From Lumnitzera littorea (lineage: Eukaryota > Streptophyta > Magnoliopsida > Myrtales > Combretaceae), in NCBI GenBank assembly GCA_024138015.1, contig JAMXBB010000004.1, positions 7,895,094-7,959,093 of the forward strand: a stretch of DNA of 64,000 bases, given 5' to 3'. The notes below the pieces were generated by a model. It saw only the letters and a list, made by a program, of their open reading frames with translations. It ran no database searches and had not been told where the DNA came from. A program made the position numbers and the translations under genes. Of the stretch, positions 1-12,000 are shown one piece after another; the stretch's first letter is position 1, and every line of letters starts with the position of its first letter.

Positions 1-3000
1 GAAGGAAATCGGGGAATTGAATGATCTGAGGCTCTTAAATATGACAGATTGTTTCGGTTTGAAAGTAATTGAACCTAATGTGTTGGGAAGCTTGACAAAG
101 ATGGAAGAGCTGCTCTTGCCACGAACATTTAATAGTTGGGATGCAAAAGGAACTAGAAATGCGAGGCTGACTGAGCTGGGAAACATGCCATCCTTAACCA
201 ATCTCGAGATTTGCGTTCCTAATGCCGCCTCACTTCCCAATAATATTCCATTCGAGCAATTAGTGCGGTATAAAATATACGTTGGGAAAATGTGGCATTG
301 GGAGGACTTTGGTGAAGGAAGAACTTTAAAGCTTCAGTTTGATTCCAGCAATAGTAAGTTGATTTTGAAAGAATGCTTGCAAACAGCTTTAAAGAAGACT
401 CAAGACTTATATCTACGTGGCTGGATCGGAATTGAAAATATTGTTACCAAGTTGTCTAAGGAAGGTTTTCCAGAGTTGAAGCATATTCGTGTAGAAAGCT
501 GCCCATCAGTCAAACACATTATTCATTCAAATCAGCGGGATCCTTTTCCGGTCTTGGAGTCTTTGTCCCTTTTTGGCTTGATCAACTTACAAGAGATATG
601 CAAAGGTGATCTTCCCCATAAGTCCTTCAGTAATCTGAAAGTCATAAAGATAGAAGTATGTGATGAGTTGAGGAATCTCTTCTCCTTTTCTTTTGTAAAA
701 GACCTTCCATCGCTTGAAGAGGTTGAAGTATGTGATTGTACAATGATACAAGAGATTATCACATCTGCTGACGTGGAGCGCACTGATTACGGAGGAAGAG
801 TAGTTAAGAAAATAGAGATGCTAAAACTGCATAAATTGAGATTGGTGAATTTACCGAATATTTCAAGCTTTTGCTCCAAAGGAAGTAGGGAAATCATTGA
901 GGACGATGGAGAGTCTCCGTTTGAGTTTCTCGATGGACGTCAGGTGAGAACATAATTGTGCCAATTCTCATATTAACATGATAGGGCTTGCCTTTCTTTT
1001 ACTGCTCCGTATGGGCTGGTTAAGTGTAGGGATAGCTGGCGGTCGGGGTTGGGGTGGGGTGGGGTAACCAAAAATGATCGGATCGAATTGCATAGTAAAT
1101 TAGGTTTCAATCATTTTTTAAGTTAAAAAAGATTATGAACTGAATCGAATTATTTTTTAAAAGTTTAAAAAGTTATAAATTGAACTAAATAGTAAAAGAA
1201 AAAGAAAAAAGTTATGTTTTTATTGAGTTATACAACCTATATTTTTGTCAACTTAACAATGCTCAAGTCTTTATCAAGTTAGTCACTTTATACACATTTA
1301 ATCCACTTAAAATCCTCATATCTAATGTGGCCACCTCAATTCATAACTTTCTAAGCACTTGATTGCATACTTATATTTGAACCTGTTTCATAAAATGCAA
1401 ATATTAAGCTCTAAATTTTCATTTCTCATTTACTTCCTTTCCTTTCTTCGAACCATTTTAAGATTTTTTTTTCGAGTTGTGAATCAAATCAAATATTTAG
1501 CTTTGACAAAATTGTGAAACAAACTATAAGTTAGGTTTGGATTTATTAAAAAAAATTAATATTAAATTTGATTCGATTCGGAGAAGCCAACTGTATTAAA
1601 TCTAAACCATGAATAAAAAAGAAGAAAAAGCCTATATCCCATCTATTCTCTAGATTTTTTCTTTTTTAAATGAAGATCCATGTCCTTTAACACAAGGACA
1701 AATCGGGACTGGAAGGGGCCCAACCACCCAAACAACGAAAAAATTTACCACTAAAATCTCTTAAAAACAAAAAAAGAGAAAACATGTATTGAATTCATAT
1801 TTTAAAAAGTCAAGTTTATTATTAAAGTGGATATGGCTAAATGATTAAGCATGCCCTTTACAAGCACAAAGGTCTCGGTCTAAATCTTAAATCCAAACCA
1901 TTTTTTACTTTTTCAAGTTGTATTTATTTTTCACCTCTCAATAAAAGACTTTTATTTCCTTATGTTTCTTTCTTAAAAAAAAATTATATTATTAAATTTC
2001 ATTTATCAAGAAAAAAATTAGTTAATTAAATAAGTCCTCATTAAAGACTATCATTTACCTTGAAAAGTATATTCTTTTAGATGTTAACAAAAAAAAGTTA
2101 TAAAGTCATTATAAAAAAAATTATAATATACTTAGTTTTATATTATGTTGTTCTTTCCATTCTACAAGTAATATTTTGTTATCTATTATTGTTAATAACA
2201 AAATTTTTGGATGTTTTATGTATTAATTTCATTTTTTCATAATTTGATAGTTAAGTTATATTAATATATATATGTCCCCATGAAAATATAAAAAAAGTTT
2301 ATCCTCTTACAACATATTAAGTTGAGTTCATAATGGTAAAATAGAATAGATATATTTTTCTTTGTAGACCTATTCTTGCAATTAATGGAAGAGCTATTCC
2401 ACAACATATCAAGTTGAGTTCATAATTACAATTTTTTTTTTATAAGAATAAAGGAATAGCAATTCCGTGTTCTTTTTTGGTAAAAAAAGTTTAAACTTCT
2501 ATTTTTAATTAGTGTTAGAGAGTATTGTAGTTGCGCTTGTTAATAAAGTCCTTTCGTATATATGGAATATATTATAATTGTAATAAGCAATAACAGATGG
2601 ATACTTTTCTATATGTAATTATAATATTAACCCAAATAAGATAAGTGTGCCCCGTCCCTTATTATATGATTTTGTTTTTGTCTCTACTTTAAAACTTGAT
2701 AAAAGCTTAAAAAATTGAAAAAGAGGAGAAACACTCTACACTTTTATTTTTTCTTTTATTTATTTATTTTTTTAAGAATGGAAATGAAAAAATGGAAAGC
2801 TCTCTTTATTTCTCTTATTTGCGAGTACACCACCCATAATATTTTCGTTGTTACGATCACCTTTCTGTCAGAATGGAATCCTAACATTGCACTTTTCTTT
2901 ATTCTTTTACCGTTTTCATGATTTAAAAATAAATAGAAAAAGTACACATTCAGCCTCCAAGCTTTTCTACTTTTTTTAAATTATCTTTTCAATTGTTATT

Positions 3001-6000
3001 TTTGTTTATTTCAATCCTTAATGTTTTTGATTTATATCAAACAAGTCATTCCATTAGAAAAGTAGATGAAAAACATAACAAATCTAATGGAATATAATAA
3101 AAAACGTTAAGCATTAAAAAAGAGAAAAAGGTCGAGAACTTAACTAAAAAAAGTGGGAAAGATTGAGGCCCAAATGATACTTTTCCTTTCTTTCCTTTTT
3201 CACTTTTTCCCACTAAATGTTAAATAGATTTTCAAATTATCTAAAATGAAGCTAAAATGAGTAAAGATTGCTTAAAACATATGGGAAATTAAATTAGTAT
3301 TATTTTTCTCAAAATTTTGAATGGATTTAGATCCTTTCAGAGTTAGATCATAATGTATGTATCAATTAGGGGTGTAAACAAGTCAATCTACTCATAAGCT
3401 ATTTGAGTTTGACTTGACGTTTACTCCAATTTGACTTAAGGTTTACTCATGTTCAACTTGAAAACAGTTGAGTTGTGGTCAACTAGATTTCGAACTCAAA
3501 CTTGAGCTATTCAAGTAGTCAATCAAGTCAAACTCAAGTCTTAGGGTATCTGACTTACTAGCTCACGAGCTTAATTGAGCTCGAGTGAAATGTTAACACC
3601 AGTCGAGTTTCAATATTAATATTATTATAATCAAAATTAAAAATTATTTTTTAAATAAATTGAGCTCGACTATATTGTTGTGATTCAACTTGTTTACAAC
3701 TTTAGTATTAACACCTAATGGGAGAGAAAAAAAATCTCAAAACTGATACATTTGGACGATTAAGAAAGATTTGAATGTATTGATGATGTGATGAAAAAAT
3801 GGGCCATCAAAATAAAAGCATCAATAACATTTTTAAATGCGTTTAAACACTTTGAAATTTTTATAGATTATAAAACGTGATTTTTGCTAATTTAAGTTGG
3901 AGAAGTGTAATATTTTAATTACTTGAGATGTAATTCTTCAGAATGGACATTCTAGATATGTTTGCAATTATTCCTAACTCAATTCAATGATTTGTTTTAA
4001 TAGTTATGTGCATTGCAAGTGTTATAACCTTTAAGAGTTAAACAAAGGAAAAAGTACACATTCGGTCCTAAAACTTGCCATTTTTTTTCCTATTTAATTC
4101 TTAATGTTTGTGAATTTTATCAAACAAGTCCTTCTGTTAGATTTGTTATATCATCCATCCATTTTTCACATTCAGTCCTAAAACTTGCCATTTTTTCTAA
4201 TTTAGTCCCAATTTTTTTTCCTATTTAATTCTTAATGTTTGTGAATTTTATCAAACAAGTCCTTCTGTTAGATCTATTATATCTTCCATCCATTTTTCTA
4301 ACAAAAGAACTTGTTTGACAAAGATAAAGAACGTTAAAATCTAAAATAGAAAAAAAAGTTAAAAATTGAATTAGAAAAAGTTGTAAAGTTAAAGTACTAA
4401 ATGTGTATTCTTCCCAAAATAAATTGATTGTTGATACACCTATGTTGTAAAGTTAAAACTTATATGTATGACAATAGATTTCTATGCAAGTACAAGGGAA
4501 TCACATTTTACTAGTGCACCCATTATGTTCGCTTTAGGTGTAATTAGCCCATATATTTAAAATTGGATGTTTAAACCACAAAAATTGTTAATAAGGTGAA
4601 TATTGGCTTTTATATTATTATATTTACCTTTGATTTTATTTATTTTTTAGTATTTTTTTATTAATTTATCTACGATAAAATAGCAATATAAGGTTAAATT
4701 TTTTTTTTCTAAATACTCAATTGCAAAGATAGGGTTAGAATAATGTAAATTTACCCTATAAATAATCACATCCCTTCGTTTATTCACCTATTCCATTGAA
4801 GCCTTTTCTAAAATTTTACATCTCTTTCTTTGGGATATTGTATATGGCAAACATGTCTTATTCGGAACATTCTCATAGCACCATGATAAAATGTGCTTCG
4901 AAGTTTTCATTATTAACAAATTGTGTTATTTTATTCGATAGGTTTCACTCCCCTGTTTGGAGTCCTTGATACTATGCGAATTGCCGATGTTAAGAAAGAT
5001 TTCTCACAATCGATATCCAGCAAACTTGCATGGTCTCAAGTCTCTAGAACTGTTGAAATGCCCATCCCTCCTTCATGCTCTTGATTCGAATATGCTACAA
5101 CAGCTTAGGAATTTGGAAGCCTTGGCAATTGAAGATTGTAAATCGATGGAAACAGTTTTCTACATGCAAAAGTTGAGAAATCATGAATCAATCTCGAATC
5201 AATCTTTGCAAATAAATCTAAAATTAAGAAAATTGCCAAGGTTAAAGAAAATATGGAACGAGAATCATCAAGAAACTTCATCTATTATCGAGCTAAAGAA
5301 GCTTGAGTTGTCTGAATGTGATGGACTGGAAAATCTTTTCTCGGCATCCATGGCGAAGTCATTTGGAAATATCAATCATATATCCATTGCTTCATGTATG
5401 TCAATGAAGGAAATTTTTCTAGAGGAGGGAAATAATGATCAAGAAATCAAATTTTCATCATTGTCCCTCTTAAGCATTTCCAAAATGGAAAATCTTATAA
5501 TGTTCTCCCATGGAAAACATCATTATCGATTCCCTTGCTTGACGGAATTAATAGTATCTCATTGTCCCAAAATGAGGACATTCGTCTCTGTGATGGATGG
5601 AAAAGAAGAGCTTCGAAGCGAAAATGCTATCGGGGATGAATCCTTCTTCAACCAAAAGGTATGTCATTTTATGGAAGAGATTCTATGCTTTTTCCCTTTG
5701 GTCGCTAGATATTGTACTGTTTCTTTCTTTTTCTTTTTCTTTTTTTAAGAAAAAATAATCTCCCTTTGCTGAATCACGTTTTATTCAAATAGAGAATTTC
5801 AAAAATATCAAAGAGAAAAGGAGAAAGACGGCTTTGTTTAGGATTTTAAATTTCCCTTAGAAAGTTAGTTTTTAAGGAAAAATCAATATCTCAAACTTTT
5901 GAGAAAAGAACAAGGGGAAGAGTGAAAAATGGAAAGGCAGAGGGAAAAATGGTGAAGAATGAAGGAAAGAATGAAAACTTAAAATCATACTAAAACATTT

Positions 6001-9000
6001 ATGGGCTAAAACACACATCCTATCATTTATTAATAATAGTTAATATTTTATACAAAGTGAATACAGGATATCTTAGATGTATCCTATATACCTTATCATA
6101 TAAGTAATAAGGTAGGTATAAGATAAAAAAACCTTATAGTCATACCATATCTTGTGAAAGCAGCTTTTAGAAAATCTATACTCATAACTTACTCAATAAT
6201 ACTTATGTATTATTTGGTTGTGCAAAATTTATGAAACTATACTGGATAAAGTTTTTTTATCTAATATTTGGTTTGTAATTTTGACTTAGTTATTGAACAA
6301 AATACCTAAAATTTATCTCATTAGATACGGTAAAAAAACTTAACTTTAATGAACAAAAATATAAGTTTTTTGAAATCTCAAAAGTACCATCTTATAATCT
6401 ACTCAAATTGTAAGTTTTAAATAATATAAAAATAAAATTAAATACATATTAGACAATACAATAACGAATTTAGTACTTATATATACTAAATAAGAAATAT
6501 TATAAAAGTTTGTATCTAGTAATATGCAATATAATACAATAGGTTTGTATTATCCTATACTTTTTATACTCGTGTTGTTCAAATCTTTTAACCAAATGCT
6601 ATATTAATATCCGCAATTTCACATCAAACCTACCTAAATATTTATGAGTTACCTTATACTACATGGTTATCTACTCAAACCATCCCTAGATGAGAATAGC
6701 TAATAAATGATGAATATATATATATATATATATACTTACTTACTCCTATCAATTCATATTGAGAGAACGAAACTCTACCTATAGGTTATGGCAACGAACT
6801 TTTCCATGCAAAAATAATTAAAAGAAAAATGCATATCTGACCAATCTATTATTAGATGGATATTATTATTGCCATTTGTAAAAGATGCTAGTTCTAGTGA
6901 GGTAATCGAATGTTGGACTCAACAGCATGCATAATTTGGGATTTGGTTTGGGGATGGTAAATAGTAGATGGATATTTGGTTGGCATTTACAAAAATGCAA
7001 GTTCTAATAATGGGATTGAATATTAGATTCTATAATAAGCATTGGGATTTGGTTTGACAATGATAAACATTAAAAAAAAAAAAAGAAAAGAAATTAAATG
7101 AATTACTGACAGCATTTGTTAGAACGTAGAATGAAATATCATTTCTCATATACAATCATTGGAATATGATATTTGGTTTGTCTCTAACATGTGTCCTTAA
7201 AAACTAAAATCATATCGGAAAAATATTAATCAAGATAATCTTCTCATTTGTGTACATACTAATTATATATTGCCATACATGAAAAAAAAAAAGAATAAAT
7301 ATGATAAAATTCTTTTGTATGAGGTAGTATATGATTAGATGGTGAAAATTAAAAAGGAAACGACTTGCATTTGTAAAGTTTTACCAAAAAAAAAAAAAAA
7401 AGCATGAATTGTTTAGTATACCTTTAGTGGTCTATGTTTATTAATTGCCCTTTTGAAGACCTCCATCCATTTCATGTTAAATCCTATTAATGATAGATGG
7501 ACGAAAACCTGAAATGATAGTAACTTGTACATACAAGTTCTTAAGTACATGTGTTGAAAAATCAATGCTCTTTGCTATAAAAACTGTTTTTTTCCCCATT
7601 TATATTATCAGTTTATTAGCTTTCAAATCAGCTAGCTATAGAATATAGTAAAAGAAGGAGAAACTAAAGACTTCAAATTTGTGTATGTATTAGTATTATC
7701 ATTATTTTAACCTATTTAGCTATTTTAATATGATTAAGTTAACATCCTATTTAAGTCTTTTAATATGATTAGTGTCTAACCAATATATATTGCAATTGGG
7801 AGGATTATACACGAGAAGCTCAACGTTTAGAATCAAATTCAAATAAAGAATTAAATTTTCTAATAATTAAAACAAAAAATTAACATTATATTATGTGTTT
7901 TATATAGATGATAAAACTTTCAAGTTTTTAAAAATAGTGGATCAACATTAAGATCAGTAATTCAAATAAGGGATTAAAGTTGAAATAAAATTATGATTTT
8001 AATCTTTTATTTGAACCATTTATCACATGTTAAATTATTTATTCAAACTACTTGAAAGTTTGATCTTCTATTTGAATTACTTATTATTATATTGATTATC
8101 TATTTTAATCACTTAAAAGTTCAATAATCTATTTAAACTTTAATTCTAAATATTAATACTCGCTTATGTAATTTTTCCTATTTTAGTTCTTTAATTTACA
8201 CTTAAGTTCATATTTTTATTATGTTATCCTAACAAGTACAATAAACTATAGATTTGCAGGGATAGAGATTTAATAGATATCACAACGTATGTACATGTGG
8301 CATATAGGTACTAATCATATTTAGACATGTAACCATCACTAGTACATATTTAAGTACAATTAATAGTTATACACTATATATATATATACACACGCGCGAT
8401 ATATATATATTATCTAGAAACTCTTCTTTATAGATTATATTATGCCTGATATGATGGCAGCACATAGTTCTTTTGTCGATACATATACGGTTGGACCTGT
8501 TATTGAGCAATTGAAGTATGTCGACTTTTCCTTAAATGTTAATACCTTTCTCGATTAGGTATTGCAAGTTTTCCAACACTTAAAGTGGCACTTGTTGTAA
8601 TATATGCTATAGGATTTAGCCTTGCAACTTCATGATTTATCACTTTATTGAAAAATAGAACAATGATCGATGATTTCAATTGATGTTATTTTTTGAGAAA
8701 GAGACATAATTTACAAGGGAAAAAGTATAACAATTACATTCACCTAACACTTGATTAACATTATCTATAACATACCAGCAATTTGTTAATTATGTACAAC
8801 AAACTCAACAACGAAAGCGTCCGTTGTCCTTGAGTTCGTCGCTCCATTTTCAAATTGGCCAATGTACATTCAGCATTCCTAGCTAGCTTGTTAGACACTA
8901 AAACTTTGTTGAAGGAATCCTATCTATCAATATGTCTGTTAATTGACCTTGTTGGTTAACCTATGGTGTATCTATTATTGCACTGGATTATTAGCAATAT

Positions 9001-12000
9001 GATTTATTGTCATTACAAGATCTCGATGGCCAATATGTCTATTTTATAAGAGCTCACAAACTACAAGCACCATAGTTCTAAATTTAGCTCATATGTTGAT
9101 GCCTCAGGTTGATGTTCCTAAATTGGAAAAGCTAGTCCTACATTCCTTGGGGAACATGATAAGCATATGGGACAATAATCTCTATAATGATTCATTTAGC
9201 GGGCTAGCATCTGTAGAGATCAAAGCATGTGCAAAGATATCGTCAATTTTTCATACACATTTAGCGGAACGATTGCAGAATTTGACAAATGTGAGACTAC
9301 TTGATCTACCGAAATTGAGGGATGTGGTGATGAGGAGGAGCAATGAAGAGAAAGCATTGACCTTTCCCAGTTTGAGGGATGTATTAGTAGACAATTGCGA
9401 TAGTTTGATATATCTTTTTCCTAATGCTATAGCAAGGAGTCTTGCTGAGCTTACGAATATGCATATATCATCTTGTAAAAGTTTGGAGGAAGTTGTCTCC
9501 TTTGATGGTGAAAAAGGCGGTATCTCTTTAACAGAGGCAATGAGTTTCTACAATTTGAGTTCCCTCCGACTTGAAAACCTGGATAGCCTAGTTCACTTTT
9601 GCACAGGGCATTATGAGTTGTACTTCCCATTTTTGAAAAACTTATCAATAATTGGGTGCATGAAATTGAAGACATTAGTTGTAAGGCCTCCTAATTTGGT
9701 TGAGCAGGAAGAGCGACTTCAAGAGATCAACTCGACAAGCAATATAGAAGTTGACTTCTCACCTTTGTTTGATGAGAAGGTTCGGCTTTTTTTGTTTTTA
9801 CTCATTTTTGTGTTTGATGTATCACATGTATTATTGTTATAATGCAAACTTTTACAGGTTGTGTTTCCCAACTTAGAAAAATTGCGAATTGAAGGACTTA
9901 AGGTGAAAGAGATTTGGCCCAACAAAGAATCCGTAAGCTTCCTCATGGAGCTAAGAGAACTTGAGGCAGAGAATTGTCAACAACTCTCAATAATCGTTCC
10001 ATCATGTATGTTGAACAATTTGCATAATTTGGAGGTCTTATCATTGAAATCTTGCAATTCAGTGGAAGTGATATTTGATCTTGAGAAGCATAGTTGTAAA
10101 GGGCAGAAAATTTCAAGAAGTAAATCCACTAGAAAAATCCTGGAGCATTTGCGTAAGCTTACCGTGTCCTCGTGTGAATCAATGCAACATATTGTAGCAA
10201 CAAGAGATGATGCTCACATTGGAGAAACTGATTACAAGACGGTGATGTTTCCTCGATTATCTTCTCTCGAGCTTTCTAAATTACCAAGGCTTGGTACCTT
10301 TTGTCCAGAACAACATGAAATCAAGTTGCCATCATTAGCACAGGTGGAAATCGATTATTGTCAATCTATGGAGGTATTGGTTGCAGATTCTAACCAAGAT
10401 TATAAGCCATTTCTTTTGGTAGAAAAGGTACGCATCAAAAATATTTTTGTTTAAGATTTTGCATCTATAAAAATACTAGCAGGAATTTAATTGCTCTTTC
10501 ACATTGATATTTGATAAAAAAAAAGGTTCAATCAAATGTTAATAGTTTGAATAATAAAATCATTTGTTAATTTAAAATAATAAAAGATGGTGCACCAAAG
10601 TTAAAAAATGCCTTAAAAATAAAAATTACATGTTTACACACACATACACGCATACTAGGAGACAACACATGTGTGTTGTGTGTGCAAAAAATACAAAAAA
10701 AAAGTTTAGACTAAAATATAAAGAAAAATTGCTAATAATATATGTTAGTAAATGTGATAGAAAATAATAAATATATAATTGTAAGTGGCGGTTGAGAATT
10801 TTATGAAATGAGTTTAAATTGTTTTGATAATTACTATGTGAATAAATCAAGTGATTAAAACTATAAGACATTAATTAGCTGGTTATAAGTAGTTAAAATT
10901 GTAAATTGTAGTTCTTTTTAAGAAAGAGTGAGTACACATGTGTATATATATATTTGCATAATCATCATAAATAATTTCTTCCCCTTTTTTTTTTTTCCTT
11001 TTATATAACACTAAAACATTATCTTAATGTATAACATCAAATTCCTGTTGATTATAAAGTTGCATATCAAGACCAACCATGTGAATCTTTACAAATACTA
11101 ATAAAAAAACACTTGATTATACGAAATCAATGTTTTTAAGCTCATAATTCTTACGAGAAATTTGGACATAGTATGCAGAAAAGGAGTTAAAGCAAAAGAT
11201 ATGAGAGGAGTGAGATAGGGAGTTATTTTGATTTTTAATAAATATTTTGCGAAATGGTGGGAAGTGGTTACTCATAAAAATATTTTTATATACATTTATG
11301 ACACCAAATCTACTCATATCCCTTTAATGTAATACATACATATATATATAGAGAGAGAGAGAGATTATTGATAATATCAGTTTTGCAAATATGTTATTTT
11401 CAAATTATCTTAAACAATTCATGCTCTTATAAAATAGGTTCACGTTAGTTTAGTAAAAAATAAAATTGAAAAACTTTATTATAAACTAGTTAGTTACTTT
11501 AAACATTTACAATTTAATATATAAGATATTTTAACCACAAATTGTGCCAAGGCTTTTGTAGTCCAATAGGTTCGAATCCTCTCTCTCTCCTATAGTTATA
11601 GTGATAGTATTGGGGAATAAAAAAAGGCATCAAATTTTGGAATTTAATTACAATATATTTCAAATAAACCAAAACTTTTCTTCCTAAACTCTGATTTTGG
11701 ATTTGAAACCGTTAAACTTGTAGTGTTACTAATAATATTTCATTATAAATTCAATATAACAATATGTTTTGAAAAATACATGCAAAATTCAAAACTCAAT
11801 CAAACAAAAGAAAGTAAATATATATCTATACTGTTAAAATAAAAAAAAGAGTGTGTCATCAAGTGAATAATCAAACAAACTCTTTTTTTTGTTATTATCA
11901 ATGCTAGAATACCATTATTTTTATCAAATAAACTTTTTCCTTTAACAAATGACGTATGAAACTCTAAATGGTTAGAAAGGACGCTTTGTTTATCTTATAA

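Larger units (their letters stand above)
944..4941 (+). other. Intron 1 of the NLR gene (3,998 bp)
   Basis: AT-rich non-coding sequence with long A and T runs and no convincing coding frame. It contains three terminal-inverted-repeat elements (2936-3186, 3367-3704, 4047-4415) and a weak tRNA-derived SINE candidate near 1828-1885, annotated separately. Confidence 0.7.

Noticed and set aside
11568..11578. Perfect tRNA B-box GGTTCGAATCC
   Set aside because: No A-box at the right distance and no cloverleaf stems; no tRNA gene called.
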